From Liolophura sinensis (taxonomy: Eukaryota > Mollusca > Polyplacophora > Chitonida > Chitonidae), in assembly GCF_032854445.1 (NCBI RefSeq), contig NC_088295.1, positions 49,895,385 to 49,959,384 on the forward strand: a stretch of DNA of 64,000 bases. The letters run 5' to 3'. The notes beneath the pieces are model-generated. The model was given only the letters and a program-made list of their open reading frames with translations. It was not told the DNA's origin and made no database searches. Numbering within the stretch: the first letter of the stretch is position 1; each line of letters opens with the position of its first letter. Shown here piece by piece: positions 32,930 to 46,600 of the stretch. A program made the translations under genes and the position numbers.

Positions 32930-34100
32930 GGAGCAGTACTTCGTAGCAATCGACTTATCGTACCACCATCCCTAAGACAACAAACACTCCAATAGCTCAC
33001 GAAAGTCATCAAGGGGTAGTTAAAACCAATCGACTACTACGAGAAAAAGTCTGGTATCCCAACATTGATCAAGATGTCGAAACCTACATAAACAGTTGTC
33101 TCCCTTGCCAAGCCAATGCATCATCACAGGAACCGATACCACTCCGAATGACAGACATGCCAGCAAAACCATGGAGTTGTGTTAGCATGGATTTTTGCGG
33201 ACCATTTCCATTTGGCGATTACTTATTAGTGATAATTAGTGATAAAAACTATTCAAGATATCCAATTGTGGAAGTTATCAAATCTATCTCAGCTAGACAC
33301 GTCATTCCCAAATTAGACACCATCTTTGCTACTCATGGCATTGTCGACGAACTTAAATCCGACAATGTCTTGTCAACGTTCAAGACATTGCCCGATATAC
33401 TGAAACCACTGGATTCAAACACAGGAAGATTACATCAAACTGACCTAAAGCAAACGGAGAAGCGGAACATTTCATACGGACAGTTGAAAAGGCAGTGCGG
33501 ATCTCTTTTTCACAAGGAAAGGAGTGGAAGAAAGATCTTAACAGTCTCTTGCTTAACTACAGAGCAACACCCCCATTCTGCTACAGAAACTGCACCAGCT
33601 AGTCTTTTATTCAATCACCTCATTTAAACCAAACTTCCAGAGCTAGTCAACGTTTCACAATCTTCAACCGACATCCATCTCACAGCTCAGAAGAAAGACC
33701 AAACATCTAAATCTAAAATGAAAACCTACGCTGATCAACGATACAGTGCTAAACAGTCGAAAATCAAACCAGATGATCGAGAGTTCATCAAACAATAGAG
33801 ACGCGACAAACTTACAACTAGATACGGTTTGAAGCCCTACAATGTTTAAACTGCCAAAGGTTCCATGGTAATTCTTACAGGCTCAGACGGCTAATCAGAC
33901 GGAACAGTTCGTTACTTAAAGTCGTACCTCCAGATACACAGTTCCCTATACACGTTACCGAGGACTACGATGACGACAATCCAATACTTGACCCAACACC
34001 TAATGCTGCTAGAAACCAGCAAGCCAGGCGATATCCGACCCGAGTTCGAAAGAATTTTTTTCGAGTTTTCACTTCTAACATATATACTAGAAAAAGGCTC
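32930..34100 (+). pseudogene. Gypsy integrase remnant
   Basis: Contains an H-x-G and then CLPCQA zinc-binding part (about 33005-33120), then PWSCVSMDFCGPFPFGDYLL, the first catalytic aspartate region of the DDE integrase, and HGIVDELKSDN, the second. The third catalytic residue region is not clear. The C-terminal part ends near an arginine-rich PTRVRKN motif at about 34040. Confidence 0.75.
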
Positions 34101-34227
34101 AATGTTGTCACAATTTCATCACAAACACTAGACTTGAAATACCTGGCAAACATTATTACTGATTACTGGACCAGTATATATAAACCTCAACGGTGACCTC
34201 ATGTTGGATGTCTTAATGACGGCTCAC

Positions 34228-34370
34228 CTGTGCTTTGGGATTCCCAGAATGAAGACGTCTATGACAGCGTGAAAACCCGTGCTGATGTCCGCAGTGCAGA
34301 GGAGAGAGTATAACCATTTCTGATACGGTCTAAACTCGCCGAGATGCACCAAGATATGGTCAAACTTCAA
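34228..34370 (-). pseudogene. Copy A exon 1, start codon lost
   Basis: 143 nt, the same length as the intact exon 1. It codes KFDHILVHLGEF and ends IPKHR at a CACAG|GTGAGC donor. The initiator position reads TTG at 34368-34370. An upstream in-frame ATG exists but belongs to the former 5' UTR. Confidence 0.9.
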
Positions 34371-34463
34371 GGTTGTCAGCGCGACTTCACGGACTTCGAA
34401 CGGTGACTTAAACATCGTACATGTCCGACATGCAGCTGGTAATGGCTGGAACACGAAGGACTA

Positions 34464-34604
34464 GGGGCGCTTAATATTATGCATTATTATGTCGCCCGAA
34501 GCCCATAAGGTTCATTCATGTAACAGTAACAGTGAATAATGCCACACGATTGGCTAGGTTAGGCTGGCGACACCGAGGTTTCCGCTAGTCTTAAGCGCCC
34601 TATA
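34464..34604. mobile_element. Small MITE-like element
   Basis: About 140 bp framed by inverted copies of TAGGGGCGCTTAA (left) and TTAAGCGCCCTA (right). It is absent at the corresponding place upstream of the intact gene. Confidence 0.45.
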
Positions 34605-34664
34605 TATAGAGTAGGCCTATCCTTGCCATGGATGACTATCTTCGCCTTTTTATATTTGTTCTGA

Positions 34665-35107
34665 CGCTCGCATAGTCATGACTGGGTGGTATTCACCCCT
34701 GAAGGAAGCATCGTATAGTTTTGGAAAACAGTCCATTACTCACCTCCCCTACCTGTTCATTTACTCCTTCACAATGCTTAGGGCCCTAGTCCGCCACACG
34801 GATAAAATCCCGAGCTGTCGATCATCCCAAAAGTAAATGTCCATCCATATATCATCAAGTTCAACTTCTCCGTTCGTTTAGCCCAATCACATGCAACATC
34901 CGGGTTCCTGTCACACATTTCTACCATATGCAAGCGCTAGATCTGAGAACAGACTGAAGACAGCGGCCATTTTGAGAACTTTTATCTGCGTGTAGGTCAA
35001 AAAGCCTAAGCGGCTGTAAATGAGTAACTGGACAACCTGGGGAGTTTAGTAATCGACTGTTTTCCAAAATTTTACGATGCATAGCACCCAGCTGGGACTA
35101 TGCAAGC
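34665..35107. mobile_element. Foldback element with arms of about 80 bp
   Basis: Left arm about 34670-34750 (CATAGTCATGACTGGGTGGT, TTTTGGAAAACAGTCCATTA) is inverted at about 35032-35107 (TAATCGACTGTTTTCCAAAA, CACCCAGCTGGGACTATGCA). The segment just right of it (CTATGCAAGC..GTCATCCAGGG, to about 35155) recurs at about 4198-4255. Confidence 0.6.
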
Positions 35108-36105
35108 GCGGTCCAAATATTAAAAAAAGTAAAACAAGCATATATAGTCATCCAGGGATAAAGGCTTATCCAAACATCACAACAGTTGCAGTAATACATG
35201 AAAGGACACATGAAAAGGTAATATAAAATGAAGAGCACTGTTTTAAGGAAAATAAAGAAAGATTTTTGAAAAAAAAAAGAATAAAAAACTTTCAGCTTTG
35301 AGATCGCTGGGAACTTAGAAAAACTGTAGGTTAAAGCCATGTTTACGTCTCAAGAAGACAGCCACATCATATGATGCGTGTTAAGAAATATCAGCCAATG
35401 GTACTGCTTATCGTAAATACAGAACTCATATACAGATAGGGCGTTCACCGAGTTACATTGCGCGTCGAGTGGCCTGCATAAGGGGGTATATCGTTACCCT
35501 CAAATCACAGTCGTGTATTCTTCCATTCAGTGGTACTAACTTTACATAAAGGTGTGTATAGCTATGGCGAGATCTTATTTTCTTGTCCAGAAATACTAAG
35601 CTGTTCTAGCAGACAAATGGTGATCATACCTCAAATACAGTAGTAACGACGTCAATACATATAGATCTTATAGATAAGTTGCATATGTATTACATAAACA
35701 TATTTATACATATCAAAGTGTGAAACTCAATAGCCGTCACAAACGTTCGACATTATGACCTACTTGCTAAATTACAGCCCACAGCTTTGTAGCCATACAG
35801 ATTAACTACTGAACTCCGAAAGTTTTTAAGAAAAATATTAATATACCTGTTATATGTTGCGTCATGATATGGCTGGAAATTTTTTCCTTGTTAGAGTTCT
35901 TGATGCACCCAGTCTGTGAACTTGTCACCTTTAATTAAGTTCACAGTTTCATATACATACATCCATATAGCCGGAGGAGAATTGAGTTGCACGCATAGTG
36001 CTGGCTTCTTTTATTATAAACAATGAGCTTAAGTTCGGATCTAAAGATAGAACGTGGCGGTATACAGGTATATAGACATCTACGGTTTTGTAGATGGAAG
36101 TGGGA

Positions 36106-36250
36106 CCTCCATGGCCGAGCAAAATGACTCAGGAGCCTCTCACAAATCGGTCGTTATGAAATGAATTCCAGATTATGCTGGTTTCCTCTCCGGTTTTACT
36201 TGATTTTTCGGTTTTACGGATTCTTGTGGTTTTCCCTGGGGTATGCCCCA
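36106..36250 (+). mobile_element. SINE family 1, degraded
   Basis: Begins CCTCCATGGCCGAGCAAAAT (head) and continues with GAGCCTCTCACAAAT and TGCTGGTTTCCTCTCCGGTT; the 3' half is missing. Confidence 0.6.
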
Positions 36251-37151
36251 AACAGAAGACAAATGCCAAGTTTCACATTATTACATTACATATTACACCT
36301 TATATTACACCTTATATAATATTTTAACTGCAGGGCTTTACCAGATTGTGTAATTCATTATATTGTATTCAACTTTAAGGACTCGTTGGAACAGTGTTTT
36401 ATGGGTCGTAATCTTCCTTGCTTTTGTATTTAACCGGCTTTAATAGCTTGAAATAATATACCACATTTATTTAGGGCTGGTGTGCTGTCATTAACCCGAA
36501 CTGTGTCACAATCAACAGTAAAAAATTGCCAACAACTACACACGAAAACACTTGTGTTGTAGGAATACAAACTTGTGCTCTTTCCAATAAAAGTCTTGTG
36601 TCATAGTTGAACAACTTTATCTTCTGCTGAATTGACACAATGCCTTAGTGTTTGTGTTGTATTATTTTGTAACACAACAATGTGTACTTTTATTTAACAC
36701 ATGTTTGTGTTGGGGTAACACATTCCTGTACTGAATGAAACAACACAAGTTGTTGTGTTAGATTTTTTTAACACAAGTGTTTTTTGAGTATATGTTTTCA
36801 GAGATGTTTCCTAAAACCGACAACACCAAATGAAAAGTAGAAATAAATAAATCTGATATATCTCAATACTTTGAAAATGTATGCTATTTATCATGTCGCA
36901 TGCATTCATTAATACAGGCAAGATATATAGATACATCCACCTGATTAAAGGTACGTATACACGTACTCTACAAAAACATTTCCTCGTAAATCTATAAAGG
37001 TGCCGTATTTTCATCCGTTATGTACAATAATTGATTGTAAGAATTTCTGCAAGTAATTTTCAAAACAGAAGTCCAAGTTTATGAGGAGATTCTGGGTGGA
37101 ACATTTTGCCCGTGATGTGTTGCCAACTGTTTCTGAGAGTTGTTTAGGACA
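36251..37151. other. Intergenic stretch between the pseudogene and the intact gene
   Basis: At 36500-36790 many short inverted units of AACACAA and TTGTGTT occur (for example ACACAAGTTGTTGTGTTAG), suggesting a small palindromic element. No gene. Confidence 0.45.
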
Positions 37152-37257
37152 TCAAAATTTGGAAAAGCCCGGATTGTCGGCAGCCGCTTCAGACATTCCA
37201 TTCAGTGAGCGGAATGTTCCTTGAAACTCCAGTTCTTTTGGCGTCTTCAGGTCCTCC
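37152..37257 (-). CDS. SLC22 gene exon 10
   Basis: Acceptor ATGCACAG at 37258 onward. It codes the cytoplasmic tail and ends FSKF then TGA at 37152-37154. Confidence 0.9.
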
Positions 37258-40200
37258 CTGTGCATGATGGAACAATAAACCAAACACAAAAATAGTCCAC
37301 ATACTTCAAAAATATATCACATATTTATTAATATAACGTTCAGATGATAAATTTTGTATTCTTCTCAATTAAAACACGGTCAACTTCGAACTTTCATTCA
37401 ATGTATATGTACCACATCATGATAACCACATTGAAGCTCTGAAAATAAGACGTCTAACCAAATTATTTTTCCCACATATTTTTCACAATCTTTCGAAGTT
37501 GCATACATGTGCACATGTAAAAGAAATCATATTGATTTCACCGAAATTATCAGGAGCAAAAGCACGAAGTATATAGCAGAAGTATATAGTTCAGTGAAAT
37601 CTTCAAGCCTGTGTAGTTTCCTCTCTAAAGCAATATAGAGGCCTCCCTGGCGTAATGATCCAAGAGCCTCTCACTGATGCGGCCGGTGTGAGGTCAAATT
37701 CAGCTCATGATGGCTGCCTCTCCGGCCGTAACTGGGAAGTTCTGCAGTTACCTGCGGATGGTCGCGGGTTTCGCCCGGGCTCTACCCGATTTCCTCGCAC
37801 CATAATGCTAGCCGCCATCGTATAAGTGAAATATTCCTGAGCACGGCGTAAAAAAACAATCAAATAAATAAATTTAACACAACAAAAAGCTTGAATTACC
37901 ATGAATTAAACAATTCACATCAAAACCTCCAAGGGGCCTCCGTGGCCAAGGAGGTTAGCACGCCAGCAAGGCGCCATGACCCAGGTTCTTCTCCGCAAGG
38001 CGGTCGCTGTGAGCTTCCCCTCCGACCGTAAGTGGGGAGGTCTTGCAGTAACCTGCGGATGGTCGTGGGTTTCCCCGGGCTCTGCCCGGTTACCTCCCAC
38101 CATAATGCTAGATACCAATCAAATAAATTTGATACCAATCAAATAAATAAATAAAACAGTCAAAACCTCTAAAGGTATTTTACTGAAGACTAACTTATAT
38201 AGCTAAGACATACTTTCCAAACTTGATTCCATCTTCGATTGTGTCCGGCAGTTTCCGTGACAATGTTTCCGGTAAGACGAGAGCCGCCAGTCCAGCGGTG
38301 ACAGAAGCAGCTCCGAACACGATGAGCGGTAAGGCTGTCTCCATGTCTCCACCAATCAGTTTGCCCTATAAAACCATAAAGGACATGTTATAATGACGCA
38401 GCACAGTGGAAATTTACTTATTAATTGCTGGGTATTTATGCCGTGCTAAAGGATATTCCATGCACTTCTATGACGACGGTCAGTATTACATGGTTTGAGG
38501 AAACGTACAGTTCCCTGGAAACCCACGACCATCAGCAAGTCGCTGACAGATCTTCCCACATACGACCTGAGAGGAAGGAAGCATGGGCTGGACGAGAACA
38601 AACTCGACCGCATTGGAGAGATTTTTCTGAGTACAATGCAGACAGAGTACTTGATGCCAAACACTCACGGTAAGAAAACATACGGCTTAATAAGGCATAT
38701 ATGACCTTTCACTAAACCATCACAATACCATAGAGAGACAGGAGGAGATTTAATTCACAAAGGCATGTTAGAGATAAACAAATATGCGCACTTTATATTG
38801 CTATATATTTTACTTGTCATATATACCATCAATAAACATATACGGTAACCTGGTTGCAACCATAAATAAAAGCAGAAAAACTTATAGTCGTACAACATTG
38901 CTCTAATTGTTCATCAATAAATAACTACCTTACCAAAATAAGAAGATATGCGAGAATATCTCATCACAGTTATCATACTGCATGAATTTCCTTTCCTCTA
39001 TTGTTGCTTTTTTACGTGTATGTATACATGTATATACTAAGGCTGAGGAATGACTGTTTCATTTGTATCCCGCCCGCATACCCGTTATAGCGTATGCCCC
39101 GCTTTCTACGCTGTCTTGACCACACTACCACAGATAGCTTGACCTTGAGCCTGTGCGGCGCGCGGAGGTTTATTTTGGCTTAGCCTCACCACTATCATCC
39201 TCGCGCGGAACTATAATCAACATTTGTCAATAAAATTGTTTCAGGCAGAATCATGTTGTGCTTAGTTTAGATAAGAGCATACATGTGTATCAAGTATTAT
39301 CAGAAACAAAGGTTGAAACAGAGAGTTTGTGTTGTGTGACATCACTTCCTTCCTCATCACCATGACCCTGTGACCTCGGCGTTTTTCTGAACAAAATTTT
39401 GCTAGTGGTGGCAGTGATGAAAAGCAAATGTAGAGAGCGACGCTTGCGCTGTAAGGAGTATGCCCCGCCCATGGTGTTTATACAGTTGGAAGAGGCTGAA
39501 AAAAACTATCGTGACATAACACCAATAGTCCCAACCGACCTTACGTGCCGATAACATTATGTAAAACCTAATGTAAGTTGACATAAAACAAGTGATATTA
39601 ATAGCGTTCTAGTGAATTCTGTGCAGAGTGACGTACCAGATCGGCAATGTAGGGAGCAATCATACCGCCGACTCTGGCAATCATAGAGCTGGCGCCCATG
39701 CCGCCATTCCTGATAATGGTGGGGAAAAGCTCAGAGGAGAAGATGTAGATGACGGCGAAAGCTGCCGAGGCGCCCATCTTACCCACCATCGCCAAGATAG
39801 TCGTCGCCCACTGATACTCTGTAAGAATGAATACATTTACGATAACATTAGACTTATATCAATTAAAATTTAAAAGAAAAGTACATATCCTTTTACACAG
39901 TAAATAAATAATAGATAAACAGGTAAATTTATTTTTTTGTTTCATTGGTGTTTTGTTCAAGAATATTTCACTTATACCACGCCAAGGTCGGAAGACACCC
40001 ACGACCATCTGTAGGTTCTTGTCACACCTTTCCACCTATACAACCTGTGAGTTAGGAAGCCAGCATGTGCCGGACTTAAACTCATAGCGACCGCGTTGGC
40101 GAGGGGCTCCAGGGTCATTATGGGCTAGCACAATGGACAAAGCCACGGAGGCCTTCTAAACAAATAAATACATGCAAATAAAAGACAAAACAAGATTACG

Positions 40201-43200
40201 TCATTGATATAAAGAGCGTCCTACTGCTTGTTACACTTGAATATGCCAAAAACTCACAACCTGCATATAGGATCTTATCCGTAAATTGCACAAATTGCAC
40301 AAAATGTGTAAATATATAATAATAATAAATAAATATCAAGGCGTACCATTCACTGATCGAATTTTGCTTACTTGTAATGAGTTTAAAAGCTAGATACCAT
40401 ATCAATATACACCGTCCACATTAAGGATAATTTCTTTCAATTTTCAATATGCACCAAATATGATCTCGAATATCGTTGTAAAATACACTCTGTATAACTT
40501 ACATTAAAAACCCATGATTTTCTTCATGGATGTAAACTGACGGCCAAAAGAAACTTTACAAAGAGTTCAAATGAATTTATTTTGCCAAAGCAAAAAACAG
40601 GATGACTGAAGTTTAATACATTGAAAAAACCAATGACTTTAGATATTGAAAGTCTTGAGTAAGAACGGACAAAGCAGCCCTCAAATCGTTTTACAAGTGA
40701 ACAAACAGAGCAGGGTTAAAAAATTAGCCATTCCATCTTGGTTAACAATGGGTGGAGTATACAAAAAGTTGATCACTTTTAAAATCAGTCAATATCAAAA
40801 CCAATCAATATCGCGTGTGGCCACCCCTTGCTTCAATGCATGCAAAAACGCTCCGACGCATAGAAAAAGTCAGTCATGTGATGAGATGTTGTGGGATTCG
40901 TTGCCATTCATCCTGGAGAGCGAACGACTGTTCTTGTCGGGGGGGTTGGCTACAAGGTGTGGTCATTGTCATACTCGACGACCCATGATATCCCAAAGGT
41001 CTTCTATGGGGCACATATCTGGGGAACGTGCAGGCCACGGCAAGACATTGACGTCATTGGCGTCCAGGAAGTTCTGCACAACTCGAGCTGTATGGTGTCT
41101 GGCGTTGTCATGCTGGTACAGGACACCACGAGGTGACTGTTGAAGGAATGGCAGGACAACAGGAGGTAAAATGATGATGAACAGTGTTGTCTGTTCCTCT
41201 CCACAAATCCCACCCACAGCATCACGCTGCCTCCACCAAACGGTACCACCCCCTGGACGCATGATGCAGCTGTTCGTTCGCCTCTTCGACGGTAACCTCG
41301 CTGTCTGTCATCGACTCGGGACAGACAGAAGTGGCTTTCATCCATGAAAACAACACGTTGCCAATCACGTCGCTGTCAACGGCATACAATTCGAGCCCAT
41401 CGCAACCTCTGGCGACGATGTTCGGCTATCAATAACTGCCCTCTGAATGGTCGATAGGCCCTAATTCCTGCCGACTGACCCGGTGACCTAAGGCATTGAT
41501 TGACGATGACATCACTGTCAGTAGCGGCTCCTCAGGTGTAAGGTGCACAGGTACCCATCTTCTCTGGGTGTAGTTACCCTATGCCTGCCTGTTCTTGGGC
41601 TGTCCGATGTCTGCCCTGTCTGTCTGTAACGTTGCATCAAGTTTGACACAGTTACACGAGAGCAGCCGAAGGTCCTTGCAATGTGGGTATGGGTGGCTCC
41701 CAAGGATACCATACCCAGGGCCCTCTTGCGTTGTTCTGGAGTCAATCGAGGCATTACTTTGGGGGTTTTTAGTCAGCGTGCAAGTCCAGCACACTTTGTG
41801 TAACGTTTTTATACACTTATTACATGTGCAGTTGCGGCAATCCATGGGTCACATGACTTTTCAACTTTCTTCGTTGTCTCAAAACAAATTCGTGTGGGCG
41901 TATATGACGCTTGTCGCACATGGGAATATGCTTCGTACAATGTTTTCCTACAATAATTTGGTATTAATTTGCTGAAAAGGTTGGCTAAATTTAACTCACG
42001 GAGTGGTAAAGTTTCTTTTGGCCGTCAGTTTAGTGAAGTAGCATTATTCAGTACACATTTCTTACAAACGGATTTTCACTGCACTGAAACATTGGTTATG
42101 ATTTTTTTCCGATGGTATCAATTTCCCTTTTACATACAGGTATCTGTAAAGATACTGTGCAACAAAATGATTAATAATGGTCGTTTTTGAAGTCTTCATT
42201 TCCATATAAATACCATAAGGAAGGTAGAGGACGGTGAAGATGGAGCAGCAGCAGGCGATACCACCGAGCAGCATGGAGGCGCAGTGGAGCCACTTCCGTC
42301 CCAGGCGGTCTAGCAGAGGCAGACAGAGAAGGTAACCCAGAAACTCCACTGCGACAGACAGGAAGAAGTTCAGGTAGATATTGCCGTACAGGTACCCACT
42401 GTTCAGAGACAGGCCGTAGTAGGTCATTGTCACAACAACCCTGCAAGTAAAACAAATCTGAAAGAACTTGATCGAACACAGCGACAAATCATATTATGCA
42501 GAGTGGGCCAGCGATATAACTAGTGGAGGAGGCCTATAGGCCTGTAGCTTGAAGTAACACCTCTTGATTTTAACGCGTTTCACGACAAGAGGTTTAATTC
42601 TGACATAAGTGAGTGAGTGAGTGCTTCGTGTCTAACATCGTACTCAACAATTTTTCAGTCATATGACGACGAAGGAATCCTTAGGGTGTATGTAGAGTGC
42701 CTCCTTTGTTGCAGGACGGATTCCCACCGCTCTTTTATTTAGTGTTGCTTCACTGAGACGCCTTACCGAAGGCAAGTAAGCTGCCCCGCCCGAGCTGATA
42801 CGGGTCAACCAGTTGTTGCACTATCCCCGTTAGGCTGAACCCCATGCGAGGACGTTACAATTTCGTCTTTTAAGGTCTTAGGTGTGACTCGACCCAGGAT
42901 TGACCCTGGATCTACCACCTCCCAATTCTGACATGAACTCTACTAGCACAAGTCATGTCCACATATAACAGCCATATAATTGTACTCACTTTCATGGAGA
43001 GCAATTGTTAATTCTATTAGTCTATTTGGGACATGGAATTACATAAAACACATTTTGGAGTAGAATTTTTTTTCTTGTTGTTCATCGTTTAGCAAAATTT
43101 AGCTCTGATAATATCCGCGAAGACCGGATTTCACCAAATGACGATATTATATGATATTCAGGTTTTAAAAATTACTAGTGTCTTTTTATTTCCGCTAATT

Positions 43201-43637
43201 TAGTAATGGAGTTGCGATTATTGACCTGGAACGACCATTTTGATTGATGGCTGGTACATGAATGTCTTTTTGGACACCTAGATTGGACGTACCAGTTTAG
43301 GAAGATCACCAGTGTTCTGATACAAAGCGTTCTGTGGGTGAACAGCTGCCACAGTCTCGCTTTGGGTGCCTCCTCCATGGGGTCGTCCAAGAGATTTGCC
43401 GGCAGCCTAACCTTGTTGACCCTAGCGGCCTTATCCAGTATCTTTTTCACCTCCTCCTTTCTCCCGTTGGCCAGCAGCCATCTTGGTGACTCGGGAATGA
43501 TCCTGTTAAAACATTCCGTCCCAGCTTTAACAAAGCATGAACATCCAGGAGTTAAAGAGGTGTACAACATCACTGTAGAACATAAATGCTGAACTCTACG
43601 CTTTAGTACCATTTCCTAAAACCATACATTCCCTTCA

Positions 43638-43694
<57 letters not shown>

Positions 43695-46600
43695 TACACG
43701 TTTTCATTTACATATATTTTATTTATTTATTTCAGAATCATTTTAACGCCATTTTTTGATACGATGGTGAACACTTTAAAGACAAACCAAAAGTTCCGCG
43801 GGATAAACCCTCGTATTTGGTAAGCTGCTGACGCACTTTCAAATGTGTGATATTCAGATATGTATTCCATACTAATGCAAAAAAAGGGCCCCAAGAATAG
43901 TAATGGCTGGTAAATCTACAAATGCCGTGCCCAAGGCCGGGTTTTGAACCTCCACTTGGTGTGTCTAGCGATTGAAACCAAGCACATTTACCACTTGGCA
44001 AGGCACTCGCATATCTTGGAGACGCAAAGTGTTATGTTAAGTATAAGTTTTGCTTGTAAAGTTAAGTATGGGACGAATTTTACTAAGGAAGTAGGACAAT
44101 TTTCTGCTTTTCGTTACCTTTCTCTTATGTTACGTCGACCTCATGGCGCTATAACATAGAGAACGTCTTTCACGAGATAGTTTATAGTTTTGTGAAAGCG
44201 ATCCCTGTGTGAAACAAAAGTGGGCTGCCAAATAAACTGAATAATGAAAGCGTTCACAACTAAAACATCCATCTTGGATAGAAATGACAACATGTGTGTG
44301 TAGAAATCAGTTACCAGTATATAAGACTAAGTTATGGAGGGTAAAACCAGAGCGACGACGAGTGTGATAGTAGCCACAAGGCTCACACGTTACAAGTGAA
44401 ATCCGTCCTCGTCAATCTATACCTCATGTGCGATTTTCAGTCTAACTGTTCATGTGAATGTTTAGATTGTAACAACTTGTACGCCCCCTAGCACAACGGC
44501 TTAAGCAGAATTAAATTGCAGTGATATAAACTGCAATTTATTAGACGTCAGTGGTCTAGAATTACTCAAAAAGCTGCGTTGCCATCACATTTAAATCAGA
44601 ATAAATCCAAACAAAGAAAACAACCCAGACCTAATGTCTAGTAATATTTCTTACCACCAGTACACCAGGAGAAGAGCTACTGGCACAGACATAGCCAGCT
44701 GCAGATGATGCCAGTCCCTAACAAAGTAAGCTACGAGCGCAAGAAGGGCTTCACCGATGACAAAGAAAAACTCGATTCCCATTCCAGTCCATTTTCGCTT
44801 TGAAGGTCCAACCAGCTCCATGCCTGGATTGTTAAACACAGACACCTGCCATTTATCTCACTTCATTACATGTTTTAATGGTGTGAGTTTGTTTAATTGT
44901 ATTCATATTTCCATTTCGAAGAATTTGACTGAGGAAATATTACACTCAAATGCAACTAATAACAGTATAGTGCAGTAGAAGGACCATGAAACTTCATAGA
45001 AAACTGACTTTTCATTATTTAATATTTGCTTATAACTACTAACTTCGCCCAGATCAATATATGTACTTGGAGCCAAGTAATTTTTTGCATTATTCTTATG
45101 AATTTCACCCTAAATCCTTATACATGGTCACAGAAAATCGATAATGTAGAGGTTCTAATTTTTTCCCCACCACTTAACTAGTTTCATATTTGTGAAAAGT
45201 CACAGAAAAAGCTCTAGAAGATTTGGAACCTTTTCATTACTTCACCAGCTCTACATCTTCTAACACGGCCACAGTAAAAAGATACCTTAAGGGAGGTTTC
45301 CTGCAACTAAATGTAGAACCATATAAAAAAGCCCTCTGGTAGTGATCCAAGTCCAGAGCCCAAAATATACACGTTAACGTTTTCCACAGTATATCCCTTT
45401 GTTTAATTAATGGTTTTAGGTCGTTCTCGTGAATATCATGGTAACAAGCCAGCTGCAAAGTTTATGATTGGAAGGAACTTGGCAGATTTCAGTGACATCA
45501 TGCCCCATGCTGACAAGCCGTCTGAGAACCAGCGGGAGATGAAACTAAGCACATGCTAAGTCTTTGATAACGGAGTACGACATGGATATACCAAAACTTC
45601 GGAAGACATTCGGTGCATGAGAAAACTTACCAATGGTGAAAGCGTTGAGGAAAATGCCCGAGGTGGAGGCCCCGTTAAAGAAGCGGACCACGGCAAAGCT
45701 GATGAAGTCAGGGACAAATGCTGTCGTTACCCCAGAAATTAGTAACAGGAGCACAGAGAAGCACAACACTTTCTTCCGACCTATTCTGAAAAAGCACAAA
45801 TCGAGGAAACAACATTTTACGTGGTCAAAATTGAACAAGAGCGCCCTCTATATTGCTTCTTAGTGAGGTGCAAATTCGCCATGTATCCATTCATTATCAA
45901 TCTTGAACAATATTTACAAGAAAAAAATACCAACTTAACAGAATGGATGACATTTCGCGCACAGATGACAGTAAATGACATTTTAGTGATCATGCGGATC
46001 CAGATTCTTTACCATTGCCAGACAGAACAGTAGTACTTCAATTCTTCCTTTCACCTCGCAGTAGTGACTTACATGAGGTCGGGGGAAGTCGAGCTGTAGT
46101 GTTGGGATTTGTATTTTAGTCATTTTAGATGCTTGTGCTCTCAGACAGCCTTCGAGTTTACTTATTTCATTGTTATCCAAGAACCACGAACACAAAAAGC
46201 GTCTGAATCTACAAACTGCGATAAACAAATAAGTATGGTAAACTGTCAGGAATGGTTCACCTACATGTCTCCAAGAACGCCAAAGACTAAAGACCCGACC
46301 AGCTTACCCAGCATGTAAGCCATGGTAATGTGAGATCTCTTCAACAAGTCATCACACACAAACGACATCTGAAACCACAGTGAAGCCCAACGTTAGACAC
46401 AAGTTTGACTGGAGGTTGCCATCATTTTTGTTACGAACAACCGATGAGGTTTCATCATTTCAATCCCGGAAACATATGCCTGCCAGGTCTGAGCTGCTTC
46501 AGTCCTTTATGTGTTGTATGAAATAAGGCTGATACACAGTATCATGAGATAGGTATACATAGGTTATCCAAGCGATGAAATTCCAAGGAATAAAACATAC

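Larger units (their letters stand above)
30150..34195 (+). mobile_element. Gypsy-type (Ty3) retrotransposon remnant
   Basis: A decayed gag-pol runs on the plus strand, opposite to the host pseudogene, inside its intron 1. In order: gag C-terminal part with a CCHC-like zinc knuckle, aspartic protease, reverse transcriptase, RNase H, integrase zinc-binding and catalytic parts, and a C-terminal tail rich in arginine. Many stops and frameshifts break pol. I could not find flanking LTRs. Approximate ends are where similarity to gag and pol stops. Confidence 0.85.
19269..34370 (-). pseudogene. Unprocessed SLC22-family transporter pseudogene (copy A)
   Basis: Nine segments align exon by exon with the intact gene at 37152-49065, in the same order, orientation and splice positions, so this is a tandem genomic duplicate and not a retrocopy. 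The lesions are many. The start ATG has become TTG. Exon 2 has lost 41 bp and exon 3 gained 7 bp. Exon 5 lost 8 bp and has an in-frame TAG. Exon 6 is absent and exon 7 is truncated at its 5' end. Exon 8 lost 26 bp. Exon 9 lost 39 bp and has GC in place of the GT donor. Exon 10 lost 5 bp. Key residues are also gone (GRKK to GWKK; DRLGRK to HRLGRK). Intron 1 carries a Gypsy remnant. The similarity also extends upstream of exon 1 (blocks at 35400-35520 and 35740 against 49190-49270 and 49505), so the promoter was duplicated too. Confidence 0.9.
34371..36105. other. Upstream region of the SLC22 pseudogene
   Basis: Blocks at 35400-35520 and near 35740 align with the region upstream of the intact gene. 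They are interrupted by two small inverted-repeat elements (34464-34604 and 34665-35107). No gene. Confidence 0.6.

Noticed and set aside
30000-34300. Long terminal repeats of the Gypsy element
   Set aside because: I looked for direct repeats on both sides of the gag-pol remnant and found none; the ends are probably lost.
41595-41975. 126-codon plus-strand open frame
   Set aside because: Antisense to the Tc1-like transposase N-terminal part and terminal repeat.
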